DNA of 64,000 nt from Phallus indusiatus. Its lineage: Eukaryota; Basidiomycota; Agaricomycetes; Phallales; Phallaceae. The notes below the pieces were generated by a model. That model was not told where the DNA came from, made no database searches, and was given only the letters and a program-made list of their open reading frames with translations. Location of the stretch: positions 620,001 through 684,000 of the forward strand of contig JAQFWX010000021.1 of NCBI GenBank assembly GCA_027605045.1. The letters are read 5' to 3'. Positions 36,469 through 48,019 of the stretch are shown here, in pieces (position 1 is the stretch's first letter; each line of letters starts with the position of its first letter). The position numbers and the translations under genes were made by a program.

Positions 36469-37816
36469 ATAATAGTAGGGCGATTACATATATCTCACAT
36501 TTAGACTTAGTACCCAATGGAAGTATCTTCATTGCTGAAGTCTTTCTCCTACCAAAAAAGCGATTAGAGGAGCTCCTCCTCAAGCCTTCCATTTCTCCAT
36601 CGCAGTTCAAATCAGGAGGTCTCCTCAAAACTCTCACTGTCAATCTAAAGCAAACAATTGGAAGCTTGCGAGGCTCATTCAAAACTACACATCTAGGACT
36701 TGTTCAACCCTATGGCACAGATGTATGATGTGGCTTTCCTTGGAATGAACATTACCATAAAGCGACCATACTATATCAAGGAGCCATCTGCATCAGTTTT
36801 TAAAAGAGGTTGACGATCAAAGCCCACTATGCAACGATATGTCTATGGAAAAGAAATATAGGATATAACACAAGAATTTCACTGTCTTATTTGGGGAGAT
36901 GTCTTGATGGATATAATTTATTGTAATGGTTCCGCTACATGCAGCAGACTACTATTAATCATAGTACATATGCGCATATACATTATTATTATATGCAGAC
37001 GATCTTCGTCTGCCTAAGTACCTAGTATTATGTAATGTACATAGGCACCATCACACCTGTAAATACTGTGTAACAGTAAAGGCACCAGCAGCCTTTCTTA
37101 CCTGCACTTGCAAATATACAGCTTTATACTGTTACTTGTGAGTCCATAAGAACCAGGCTATTCGTAAACTCAGAACTGTAACAAAACATTACATTTATAG
37201 ATTCATAGAGCAGGAGGTAAAGCAGCGAGGCAAACCTCCTTTCTTAATTCCTACTATGAGGTTCATTTGATTTGATGTCATTGTGACAAGAGGCACCAAA
37301 ACTATAGGCCTTCTTGCTGAGGAACTTATCAAAGGAAATTATATGAAGTATATGGATAACCAAGTACCAGTCCCTTTTGAGGATATCACTGATCCTGATG
37401 TACTTCATTGTGCAAATTTCCTAGTTTTCGCCCAGCATGTTCAGTGGAAAAAAACGAAAGGAAAGGTCTTTGTGACTGATATTCAGAGTATGTTTACATG
37501 CTATTTATTACTTGTATGATATTTTAAATAGCTGGTTAGGGAACGATTCTTTATTAACAGATCCACAAATTCTCACTCATCCATAAGTTTACATCACAGA
37601 TATCGCAACTAATTGAATGGTCATCCTAATTCGCTGCTTAGTCGTTTTGGTGTCAACCTTTTTGGACATGGAAATATTGCAGGAAGTTTCATAAATTTCC
37701 CAAAACAACATGTCTGCAACAAGTTCTGTGAATTTTTCAAGTTAGGGGAGCCTCTAACATTACAATTAGACACAGAGGCTAACAATGATAACTCTGTAGA
37801 AGAAGAAACTATATAG
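36469..37816 (+). pseudogene. degraded alpha-kinase gene
   Basis: Pieces of an atypical (alpha) kinase catalytic domain in order: MYDVAFLGMNIT, KRPYYIKEPSASVFKRG, HCLIWGDVLMDIIY, then after an inserted element FIEQEVKQRGKPPFLIPTMR, GLLAEELIKGNYMKYMDNQV, PDVLHCANFLVFAQHVQWKK, KGKVFVTDIQ, LLTDPQILTHP and finally FPKQHVCNKFCEFFKL. The Cys-rich zinc-binding end (HVCNKFCEFF) is typical. Family knowledge: alpha-kinases phosphorylate residues in helical substrates and are multicopy in agaricomycetes. Stops, frameshifts and a hairpin-chain insertion at 36,922-37,193 make it non-functional. The segment before the kinase (SQFKSGGLLKTLTVNLKQTI) may be its N-terminal region. Confidence 0.7.
36922..37193. 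mobile_element. hairpin-chain element, copy D
   Basis: 272 bases with TGTAATG...CATTACA ends and 5-base target duplication TTTAT on each side. Internal hairpins include GCAGACGA-tct-TCGTCTGC, TATGCGCATA, AAAGGC-accagca-GCCTTT and GTAACAGTA...TACTGTTAC. The hairpins differ from copy A; only the ends, size and layout are shared. It splits the alpha-kinase domain between DIIY and FIEQE. Confidence 0.8.
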
Positions 37817-38029
37817 CAGGGTTTATACACTAATACCCTTATTTCAATATATTTTATTTACCTGTATCTATCTTAGCTAGTTTGAAAGACAGTGTTATGA
37901 TACTAATTTAGTAGCTAAGCCCCTGTTTCCACCTTGAAAAATTGATTCATTATTAGGATTATATCCTGAAGTATCCATCAAGCCGAAGGATCCCGAACTT
38001 AAGTGAATGTGCCGAAAAGGAGCTGACCA

Positions 38030-39201
38030 CAAATGTACACCATAGCGGAAAGCCTTTTCTAGAATATTCCATGCACGTTCCGGTTATGACATCATGGATG
38101 ACGAATGTAGGTCTACATATGCACAGCTCTCATCCCTGTGCACCTCATGGTCATCACATGAGACATCATACCCTGCATATATTGATGTTACTTATGAATC
38201 TCACGACTTGTTTGTATTTCTCAAGTTCGGAATCTATTTCGAACTGAGCTAGAATTAATTATCTGACATGTATATACTGTAAACCCTCCTATACTCATAG
38301 ATAGTTTCTGTTAGGGTGACTCAGGGCGACTCAGGGCACACACCTAGAGGGCAGGAAACCTAAGAGAACAAGCTCAGGGATCCCCCTCTAGGGCTATGCT
38401 ACATATACTACGTGGAAGCGCTTGGGGACAATAGATGAGTATTGCCGCGGGATCCAAGGTGATAAAAGAGAATTCGATCAGAGTTCAAAAGGAATAGATA
38501 ATAGAAAACAAGAAATGACAGAACTATAGTTCGAGTTCTCAGAACCCAAACTCGAAGTCTTGGAAAGGAATCGGAAAGGAGAAAAGAGGATCAGAACACA
38601 AGGAAACGAAGAAATAACAACATGGAAGACATGAAACTAGCGTACCCTGACATAGGGTATGCTGCTGCCACTCTCATTTTTCCTTATTTTGCATCATCAG
38701 TTCCTATTCATTTGTGTTTCATTTTCTATTTCCGTATATTATCCTTGTCCTCCATTTCTTTGTTCTGTCTCTATTTCACTTTCTTTACTCACACGCGTTG
38801 CGTGCTCATACCCAGCATGATGCCCATGACATCACATCACTTAGGTTCGGCTCGGGTGCCTAGCACTTAGTCATGTCAGGGCCGCATGCTGTGTCGTCAT
38901 TTGTGTATATAGTAGCTGTACCTAGAGTGAGGGTTCCTAAGCTTGTTCTCTTAGGATCTCCTCCCTCTAGCCTGAGCTGAGTAGCCCTAACATTATCATT
39001 ACGTGTTGGGTTTGTTCATTGACAAGCGTGATGACGGAAGCCATCTGTTGTTGCCGCAAGTCATACCTTGAACTACCTGAGATTGAACTCATTCGTTGGG
39101 AGATCGAGTGAGTGGAACAGTGGAACTAGAGGTCTGGAATGCAGCCCTTAGACATTCTCTAGACGAACTCGACAAACAAATCCTGAAGAAGACTGTTGCA
39201 G
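38030..39201 (-). mobile_element. L2 element fragment interrupted by two L1-type elements
   Basis: 38,030-38,308 and 38,993-39,201 match the L2 copy at 40,602-41,458 (ctagaatattccatgcacgt; catcataccctgcatatatt). Between them are L1-type elements 38,309-38,652 (TGTTAGGGTGACTCAG to GCGTACCCTGACA) and, tail to tail, 38,653-38,992 on the minus strand (TGTTAGGGCTACTCAGCTCA at its right end). No duplication flanks the pair, and about 60 bases of L2 are missing at the junction. Confidence 0.65.
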
Positions 39202-39560
39202 TGTAACGATCCGAACTATATAGCTATGTGTGTTGGCTATAAATGATCAGAATACTACGAAGATATTTATTTTGAGGTTGTTTTAGTCTACCGTGGAGTG
39301 TGTCCTGGTGCTGAATTCAATGAGAGAGGGTGTGTGTGGGAAATGGGGAGGGGAGATGTATGTGTTGATATCAAACCAACAAAACACCAACAACAACTGC
39401 TATGACAAAGAGTTGATCGTATGCAAGTATGCAAGTGAAATAAGGAACTGGGAGTCGACAAATGGACTTGAAATGCAACTAAAGAGAGGACTTGAAATCA
39501 ATGATATTGATGATTTCTGTAAACGTTAGTGAAGCAACAAAATAGAAATAAATCGTTATA

Positions 39561-40393
39561 TTGGAGACATTGTAGGGTTTAGCCAAAAAAAGGATCTTAA
39601 GAAAATTATAGTTTGAGGTATAGACTATTGATGATTTACCAAATTATGCAATCATATCATAACTAATACTCAGATTAAGGGATTCTGGCTTGGAAAATTG
39701 TCAATATGCTGCTATTATTATCTTAGTTAAATTCTGTAATAATTTTTACTTATATAACACTATGAATAACTTTCTCTATTCAGTCAAACAGTATACAAAC
39801 TAAAACATATATTATTATTAACTATAGTGGAAAATTATATATTCAAGTTGATATAATTACTTGTCAATAAAGTATTTTATCATAATTTTGAGGGTGTGGT
39901 AAATATTGAGTTTCTATGTAATTAAAACTTAAGGTCACAATTTGTGATATTAGAGTTTTCCCAACATTTTCCAGGAATCCATGTATTATTAAGGTTTTCC
40001 TAGGAAAACTCTAATATTACAAAGAGTATTCTCATGCTTAAAATTAGGCTTTTCCCATGTATCTAAATTATAATAGAAATATATTCTCACAATAAATATA
40101 GACAACATTTTCAGAACATTCTTTAATATGGATGATAATAATGTAAGTTTCATTCTATTTATTATCTTACTGAATGGATAACATTGATTATAGGCTTATA
40201 TGATAAAGAATTATTACATAATTCAACCAAGATATTATAGCAGTATACTGACAATTTTCCAAACCAGAATCCCTTGATCTGAGTATTAATTATAATATGA
40301 TTGTGCAATTTGGTAAATCATCAATAGTCTATGCCTCGAACTATAATTTTCTTAAGATCCTTTTTTTGGCTAAACCCTACAATGTCTCCAGTG
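39561..40393. mobile_element. CACTA-like non-autonomous element, copy 1
   Basis: About 833 bases, AT-rich, with ~200-base inverted arms beginning TTGGAGACATTGTAGGGTTT on the left and ending CCTACAATGTCTCCAGTG on the right. The left terminal CAC has been lost. No ORF. Compare the complete copies at 44,545 and 57,316. Confidence 0.8.
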
Positions 40394-40601
40394 ATGGGGA
40401 TACAATTACAACAAAAAGGAATTGCATACATAGATAGGAGAAAATTGATGAAACCAAAACAGAAGAACAAAAGAAAACAAAAGGAGATCAATTAAGAAAA
40501 ACAAAACCAGCTTAAGACACAGCCCTTGCCTGGCACTTCTCATGCTGCCTCTATTCTGTACTATGCCATGCCATCTTATTCTTCTGACTGATCTGGCTCT
40601 G

Positions 40602-41458
40602 TGTCATGATCCGATTTATGACATCACTCCTGGTAATGTTATGTAATCCATATCTGATCATTTACCGTTTATCTCTGTTATCTTATCTTGCTTATGTCAC
40701 TCATGATAAGACCTTTGCATTCAGTCATCCCAATCAACCTCGCAACTCGAATAGAGACATACCCGTCTCCCTTAACTCCTGAAACACCCGCAGAAAGGCC
40801 TTTCTAGAATATTCCATGCACATTCCGGTTATGAGATCATAGATGACAAATGTAGGTCCATGTATGCACAGCTCTCATCCCTGCACACCTCATGGTCATT
40901 ACATGAGACATCATACCCTGCATATATTGATGTAACTTACAAATCTCACGACTTGTTTACATTTCTCAAGTTTGGAATCTATTTCGAACTGAGCTAGAAT
41001 TAATTATCTGACATGTATATGAACTCTAGCATACTCGTAGATAATTCCTCAGACTTAATATTGAATGTAGTTCAATATCTCTATAAACTCTCTTTTATCT
41101 TATGCTCCTCATCATTGCTCATCGAGATCATTTGCCGCGAACAGCAGTGACAGATTCCATTCATCATTGCCGTAAGCTGTATATCAACATTCTTCTCATC
41201 TGCATTAAGCTTGATCTCATCCAATGGGAGATACAACTTGCGGAACTTGAAGCTCGAAATGCAGCTATCAAGAAGATCCTTGATGAACTCAACCCCCATG
41301 GCGAACGTCAGGACTAATTTTGAAGAAGACTGTCATGGCACAACCCCTTTTAGGTTGAGGCCAAGTCCTGACTCTTGTCAACCCAACAGTGACGGTTAAT
41401 AGTGTTCTATTCAGCGACTAAAGTATCTATAGCCATTCCTGGATATTGGTACTTGACA
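40602..41458 (-). mobile_element. solo LTR-like element, family L2, second copy
   Basis: 857 bases from TGTCATGATCCGATTTATGA to ATTGGTACTTGACA, inverted relative to the copy at 25,312. The target duplication CTCTG is intact. The conserved coiled-coil segment reads LDLIQWEIQLAELEARNAAI then KKILDELNPHGERQD on the plus strand near 41,210-41,316. Confidence 0.88.
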
Positions 41459-41463
41459 CTCTG

Positions 41464-41985
41464 GCTGCTGAGATCAGCTTCTCCGTGGCAGTGGAAGAAT
41501 AATGATGGGACTCAGAATTGATGGTTGTCTCAGATCTTCGAATAGATCGCTTTCTACTTCTTGGTAAGTGGGTGGAGGGTGAGTAAGATCTTCTGAAAAG
41601 TCTGGGGGAGGTGGCATGACGGATAAAGGGGTATCGACAAATAGAAACTGTACATAACCATAAAACCAGTGACAAAAAACTAATCTCCATATGACTACTC
41701 CATCCCGTTGAGCAGTTAGGAACCCGATAAACTCATATGATTCGTGCATGACATTGATGTCCGTTCGTTCATATAGAGTTAATGCTCGTGGGTACCCTAG
41801 CTCCAAATTGTCATAAGGAAGAGTTATCTCCAGTGCTGGGGGTGACATAGAGGGAGTACTGTATTAGGGTCGATGTTGATTTTGGGGACAAGGGTGTTGT
41901 AAACGCAGATAATGGTGAGGAAGCCGGGATTAGGACCAGTTCTGAGAGAAGGGTGAAACATAAAAGGGAAAAAGGGGAGTTGTAA
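41464..41985 (-). pseudogene. two-ORF element ORF2, copy 2
   Basis: Minus-strand homologue of the 54,871-55,461 protein. Blocks AMEVTVPYDD-like ALEITLPYDNLELGYPRALT, YERTDINVMHESYEFIGFLT, QRDGVVIWRLVFCHWFYGYV and HPPPTYQEVESDLFEDLRQP are kept. The first codon reads ATA where copy 3 has ATG, and the frame breaks near 41,850. It contains a perfect PPxY motif (PPPTY). Confidence 0.7.
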
Positions 41986-42226
41986 ATAGGATTTTGTGAG
42001 TTTTCGTTATTGTACGATATAATGGGAAGACAAGATGAAAGGAAACACTAAGGGAACTGTGCAAGGAAGAAGAAAGAAGATGAATGACTCTGATTGTTTT
42101 TGCCTCGTATGCTAGCTTTTTGTTCTAGATTCGTCCAAGAAGATTGGAACAAGCTTGTCAGATTTTTCGGAAGGATCATCTGGTGGGAGAAGAGGGGTTG
42201 GGAAGGTTAGGGGAAGACTGCATTGG

Positions 42227-42776
42227 AGAAGTGTCGAATGATAAGGGGGAGAATCGCAATGGTGGGGTATCTTCTGGGATAGGATTCGTGGGTCAAGGGC
42301 TAAGTTTTTGAGTACTCATGCCCTTCATGATTACCCATTGACTTGGCATGTCCAGTACTAAAAACGTAAACTTGAATCCTTCTTGAGTTGCTAGCCATAT
42401 TTGATATGAGTCTCGTTCTGCTGATTCTGGTGTCAAATATATGTTAACAACTGTAAACCAGTTTAATTGCTCCTCGATATAAACTTTCTCTCCAAACATG
42501 ATCCTAGGGTGAACCAAATCCGAACTTCTGCACTGACGGATAACAATAGGTGAAGGTTCCTTCGGTAAGTGTGTTTCCCGATCGAGGTTGAGGCTTGCAT
42601 ACTGGGAACAATAGATATACAAAGTCGTAAAAAGATCCAAATTGTGTCCTGGGACTGGAAGGTGAATAGCGAAAAGGAGATATAGACTCATTATCAGAAG
42701 GGATTGGTGATTCAGTGGAGGAATTTGGAATTGGCAAGGAGATTGATGATGTGTAATGGAACAAAAACATAGTCAT
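42227..42776 (-). pseudogene. two-ORF element ORF1, copy 2
   Basis: Minus-strand homologue of 54,109-54,765. MTMFLFHYTSSISLPIPNSS starts it, and a frameshift near SPRT is followed by YASLNLDRETHLPKEPSPIV, EKVYIEEQLNWFTVVNIYLT, FKFTFLVLDMPSQWVIMKGM and STQKLSP. Then comes a stop caused by a 3-base loss, after which the same frame continues (PTNPIPEDTPP). One frameshift and one stop show it is inactive. Confidence 0.7.
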
Positions 42777-42906
42777 TTTATTATTTTTCGAAATTTTGAG
42801 GCTATGGTGTTGTCAATATGGGATTTCTAGATGTTTAGAACTCCGCTTTGAACAAAAAAAGAACCTTCCCCAATTAGGAAGATTTTGGTGCGTGACAGCG
42901 GCACAA

Positions 42907-43569
42907 TGTAATGTATCCTTATAGTTTGCCTACTGGGGTGCTACCAGAATAAGGATAGTTACAATTACTTGCTGAGAGTTTGCTTAGGCACTGGCTTCAC
43001 AACAAAAGCCTGTTGCTGAAGAATGAGATCCAAGGGGTCTACTCTGGTTGTATGCTGTTTTGAATGCAGTAGACACAACTGATAGTGTGTTCTGCAAGTG
43101 ATAGAGATAGCTGAAGACTTGTAAACAAGTCTTATAGTAAGAGAAAGATAAGAGGAGATTGAGAGTTAGAAAAGGGCCTTTAAGGCTATATTCAATTGTA
43201 CTGAGTACAAGACAAGTGGGTAGTTAAGCAGTGATGTCTAAAAGTGGGGAAAATAGGTCTAATTTATAGACTTTTCTCTGGGAAAAGATTAGACTGATAT
43301 GGAAAGATTGATTAGAAAGAAAAAGGGGAAGATAGGAACAGATTAAAGATTAGAAAGATAAAAGATAACAAAGCGCAGGGTTAAAGGTGCACATGTGTCA
43401 TCTGGTGAGAATAAAATCCAAGATCCAGGGAGATTAGATCTAAATCCATGGAGATTAGATCCAAGATCCAGGAGTTATAGATCTGGTGGGAAATAAAGGA
43501 TAAAAGAATAGCATAAAGGAGAAACCATGGAGAAATGAAGGAGATATTAATAAACAAGGGAAACATGGC
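42907..43569 (-). mobile_element. solo LTR-like element, family L3, partial
   Basis: The inverse of 48,050-48,847: it starts TGTAATGTATCCTTAT (the reverse of the ...ATACATTACA end) and shares the ccaagatcc / ctggtgag / gtgcacatgtg region. It is cut at 43,570 by a hairpin-chain element; its other end was not found. Confidence 0.6.
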
Positions 43570-43716
43570 TGTAACGGATCCACCGCATGCGGTGGATTGA
43601 GTATATGCCACTTAGGCATATGCAGAGGGTGAAGCCCTCTGCAATAGTTACTATTATTAACTTAATAATAAAGGCGCTTAACGCCTCTGGCTCGCCGTGA
43701 CGCGGCAAGCCATTAT
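43570..43716. mobile_element. hairpin-chain element, left half (B)
   Basis: TGTAACGGATCCACC start. It has the same first six hairpins as copy A in the same order (GGATCCACC...; TATGCC-actta-GGCATA; GCAGAGGGT-gaa-GCCCTCTGC; TATTATTA...; AGGCGC-tt-AACGCCT; GGCTCGCC...GGCAAGCC). It ends at CATTAT, exactly where the right half at 47,821 takes over. Confidence 0.75.
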
Positions 43717-44544
43717 TACCAAAGCTTGTCTTTGGTTCCATTACGACCTGTAAAAATTTCGTGTAGTGAGACAAGTGCCCAAGTTTGCAGGATCACATGC
43801 CTTCGGCCAGGATGAGTGAACCCAATACAACACATTGAGAAATTTATTTCTAAGGGTAATGAGTGTCTGCCATGATCAATTTATGATCAATCTTTTGACC
43901 ACATTTTTTCAGTAAATTTCAGAGATATAATGCTCGAAAGTGAGCCTTTCAGGAACAGGTTCCGTCAATTATATAAGTAAATCACATGACTTGTTATAAT
44001 ATGATATCATGATATCATTGATGATTTCATCTCTTTTGGTTTTTGATATTTTGGTAACAACCTTTCATTGTAGTTTCCAAAGGTGATATCTCATTTTGAA
44101 GAAAAAAAATATATTGTTTTCATATAAGCAATGTCCATTCACCTAAAATACTGTAAATAAAAAATACAGTCATTGATCATTTGTGGTAAGTAGTGCATCA
44201 CTATCTCCATCATTCATGCTATACAAGTTTGATGAAATGTTTAGCCTGCAAAAAAAAATTCATGTTATGTTTTGAGTGGTGATAAATACCTTGGGAGCTG
44301 TTAGTTTTTCGCCATAATCAAAAAATGACTCCCCTTTAACTTATGTTCCCTCTGATGTATTGCTGATACTCACACTATGACATGATGGAGTACCGGCTGA
44401 TTCCAGCAACAGAGGTGTAAGGTGTCAAGCAAAACATAAACAAAGATGTATTCAAATTCAATTACAAAAAGCAATCTTAACATGGCGAGACAATTTGTTT
44501 CTCCAAAATTTAGCCTTTCAAACCTTCCAACTGGTTCCAACCTA

Positions 44545-45380
44545 CACTGGAGACATTGTAGGGTTTAGCCAAAGAAAGGATCTTAAGAAAATTATAGTTC
44601 GAGGCATAGACTATTGATGATTTACCAAATTACACAATCATATTATAACTAATACTCAGATTATGGGATTTTGGCTTGCAGAATTGTGAGTATACTGCTA
44701 TAATTATCTCAATTTAATTATATAATAATTTTTACATATATCACACTATGAATAACTTTCTCTATTCAGTCAAACAGTATACAAACTAAAACACATATTA
44801 TTATTAACCATGGTGAAAGATTATGTATCTAAGTTGATATGATTACTTGTCAATACAGTATTTTATCATAATTTTGAGGGAGTGGGAAATATTGAGTTTC
44901 TGTGTAATTAAAACTTAAGGTCACAATTTGTGACATTAGAGTTTTCTCAAGATTTTCCAGAAATCCATGTATTATTAAGGTTTTTCCAGGAAAACTCTAA
45001 TATTACAAAGAGTATTCTCATGCTTCAAATTAAACTTTTCCAATGTATCTAAATTATAGTAGAAATATATTTTCACAATAAATATCAAAAACATTCTCAA
45101 AACATTCTCCAATATGAATGATGATAATATAAGTTTTATTTTATTCATTATTTTACTGAATGGATAACATTGATCATGGGCTTATATGACAAAGAGTTAT
45201 TATATAATTCAACCAAGATAATTATAGCAGTTTACTGACAATGTTACAAGCCAAAATCCCTTAATCTGAGTATTAGTTATAACATAATTGTGCAATTTGG
45301 TAAATCATCAATAGTCTATACCTCGAACTATAATTTTCTTAAGATCCTTTTTTTGGCTAAACCCTACAATGTCTCCAGTG
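44545..45380. mobile_element. CACTA-like non-autonomous element, copy 2
   Basis: 836 bases, CACTGGAGACATTGTAGGGT ... CCTACAATGTCTCCAGTG, with 3-base target duplication CTA. The arms are inverted over about 200 bases. No ORF. Confidence 0.88.
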
Positions 45381-45898
45381 CTAGTGAGCATCATGCATAG
45401 AGCGGAAAATTGAACAAGGTGTTTGCCGAATTAGGAAGATGATTAAGTAGAGGGATGATAGATGATGAGATTATCTTTAGAAACGAAGAGTTAGCTCGGT
45501 CTGGATCATCTAAAGATGTAGTACCCGTCTATATTCACTGGTCTGCGCCCATGCCATGTTATCGCTTGCACTCAATGTCCTGCCCCATTCCATCATCCTA
45601 ATCCTACCTGTCTGCGTGTTGACATCACTGAACGAGCAGTCATCGTCTAAAGCAGTTCTTATTAGAAACAGAGAAACATTAGGCCACGGGAACATACCAA
45701 TGATTGCCCCTAAAGAAACTCTCATCATGCTCTGAAATCCTTTTGTCAATTGCTTCTATTTCACAGCCTTTGTTCACAGGTCCATGGAGCCCGATGTCCC
45801 ACTTGTTCCTATAATTTTGTTGATATATGAATCATTCACTGTTGCAACCATGTACCTCGAAGCTTGTATTGGTTGTTGAAACCTTTTTGCTCGAGTCT

Positions 45899-46250
45899 TG
45901 TTAGGGCGACTCAGGGCACACACCTAGAGGAGGGAAAACCTAAGATCTATTGGAGGGTGACAACTAACTACTCACCTAGAGGAGGGAAAACCTAAGAGAA
46001 CAAGCTTAGGTATCCCCCTCTAGGGAAAACACATATAAGTACCAAATACGAAGTGCCCGACAGATCTCCATGGGATCCGAGGAGATGCAAACAGCAATCG
46101 AAATAAATCAAAGAAATCAAGAAAACAGAAGAACAACAAAAATAGTGGAAAAGGCAAAGTACGGGAAATGAAGGAAATTGTAACACGAAATGAAATTGAA
46201 AGAAATCGAAGAAATCGAATAATCAGGCGAGGCGCTGGCGTACCGTAACA
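45899..46250 (+). mobile_element. solo LTR-like element, family L1
   Basis: 352 bases, TGTTAGGGCGACTCAGGGCA to GCGTACCGTAACA, target duplication AGTCT on both sides. Confidence 0.9.
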
Positions 46251-46945
46251 AGTCTTCCCCTTAATATTCCCTCTTTTGTCTCTCAGTCAACCAGTTGTCT
46301 TCGCAAAACAAAAGATAACGGTCCTTTTCACAACATTCTTACAGTCATTTGTACCTGGATTAGCTGCCTTAGCCAAAAATGAAGAGCAATTAAATCAAGA
46401 GAGGAATATACCTACATCGGATCACACAACTTCTTGTTGCGTCTATCAACAAAATGCCACCATGTTTTGATACTCAAAAAATGTATTCGTTCACGTGGCA
46501 TGATATCAATTCCTATCCCAGTATAGGACAAAGCCTATCACCATAAACTCAGCGTTGACACCTGTAAAACGTTGTAAATACTAAAATTGTGAAAAAATAG
46601 TCTACTTATGAGACAATGTTTGGTTTAACATATGTACATCCTCTTTGTTAATACCTGGCGCTGATATAACCCTCTGCTACCTTCAAATCGCCATAATTGG
46701 ACTTGACAGCAATCTCAAACACAACCCACGCCTACACTGCGTATTAGATCACGAAAAACACAGTTCCTTGCGACTTACATTACATTTTCATTCTGAACCG
46801 ACAATTCTTCCAATCCTGCGGCTGAATACGTCCTGAAGATCATATAAGACCTGCTTTTAAATCGTCTAAAAAAGCGCCACACATCGAAACTAGGCACAAA
46901 ACTGTGCATTCCATTAGAATGGTGCCGCAACTTTCAAAGAGCAGC

Positions 46946-47267
46946 TGTTAGGGCGACTCAGGGCACACACCTAGAGGGAAAACCTAAGATCTATTGGGGG
47001 GCAACGACTAACTACTCACCTAGAGGAGGGAAAACCTAAGAGAACAAGCTTAGGTATCCCCCTCTAGGGAAAACGCATATAAGTACAGAATATGAGGCGC
47101 CTGACTGATCCCCATGGGATCCGAGGAGATACAAACAGAAATCGAGAAATCGACGAAAATAGTGGAAATGGCAAAATACGGGAAATGAGGGAAATCAAAG
47201 TGCGAAATGAAATCGAAAGAAATCGAAAAGATCGAATAATCAGGCGAGGCGCTAGCGTACTGTAACA
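46946..47267 (+). mobile_element. solo LTR-like element, family L1
   Basis: 322 bases, TGTTAGGGCGACTCAGGGCA to GCGTACTGTAACA, target duplication GCAGC on both sides. Confidence 0.9.
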
Positions 47268-47820
47268 GCAGCGTACATTCCTACTGTTCACGTCTCCTCC
47301 TTCCCATCACCAGCGAATGGTCAAAGCTGCAAAAATAAAGCCTCAATCCTGCACTTCAGTATGCAGCGCTGACAGCCATAATCGCACTGTGTGCCTGTAC
47401 ACTACTTCAGCACTGGATGGAATGTTCTTCAGAGAAAAAAGGGAGATGAGTGGTAAACACTGTGCAAAGGATTTCAATCACCATACGAAATATGGTCATC
47501 CTACTTACCTTATTCTAATTTCTGAGTTATGCTGGGTATCATGCCATGAGAGGTCGAAAAATGGTGCCTTACTGTGACACCGACACCGATACGTGTAAAC
47601 TAAATATAAAACTAAATATATAACATGATAAAAAGTCAAGACTTTAGGGGAAAAACCCACCGAAAATACAGAAAGTAAATCTCGAAAACACAAAGTGTTC
47701 ACTGAGAACCAGAGATGAAATGAATGAAATTTACACTCTGACAAACACACGAAGAGCAGTGTAATTGTTTTGACCTCAAGCTTTGGTCCCTGCCGCACCA
47801 TTGGCCTTCACCTACCTCAT

Positions 47821-47991
47821 GTAATAACTATACATTAGTAGTAGCTACACGCGTGCTTATTCAGCACGTGCACTTTGTTTTACACCAGAAAAATACAGCA
47901 CCCTTGGTCTGTTATCTTTGGTGTGAAACTCCAGCGTGATATAAATTGTGTACCGTCCATGGTACACTATAAAAAGTAATGAAACATTATA
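47821..47991. mobile_element. hairpin-chain element, right half (C)
   Basis: Matches copy A from GTAATAACT onward, including the TACACCA...TTGGTGTGA and GTGTACC...GGTACAC hairpins and the final GTAAT-gaaac-ATTAT, where copy A has GTAAC-gaaat-GTTAC. Together B and C make one full element. Confidence 0.7.
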
Positions 47992-48019
47992 TCTTTTTTA
48001 ACACCAAAGGCGTTAAAAA

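Larger units (their letters stand above)
39202..42897 (-). mobile_element. two-ORF element, copy 2, with two nested insertions
   Basis: Ends TGTAACGATCC (left) and GGTGCGTGACA (right). The flanks are gcag and gcgg, compatible with a 4-base target duplication carrying one change. It is inserted in an L2 fragment. Inside it are a CACTA-like element (about 39,561-40,393) and an L2 element (40,602-41,458, own TSD CTCTG). About 330 bases of the distal leader are missing at the CACTA-like insertion. ORF1 and ORF2 homologues lie on the minus strand. Confidence 0.8.
43717..47820. mobile_element. 4.1-kb segment inserted in a hairpin-chain element
   Basis: It separates halves B and C. It holds a CACTA-like element (44,545-45,380) and two L1 elements (45,899-46,250; 46,946-47,267). 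The rest is unassigned AT-rich sequence with possible exon pieces on the minus strand (for example GRIRMMEWGRTLSASDNMAW near 45,560). The ends share ACCAAAGCTTG in inverted orientation (about 43,718 and 47,778), which may be a terminal repeat or chance. No target duplication is clear. Confidence 0.45.
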
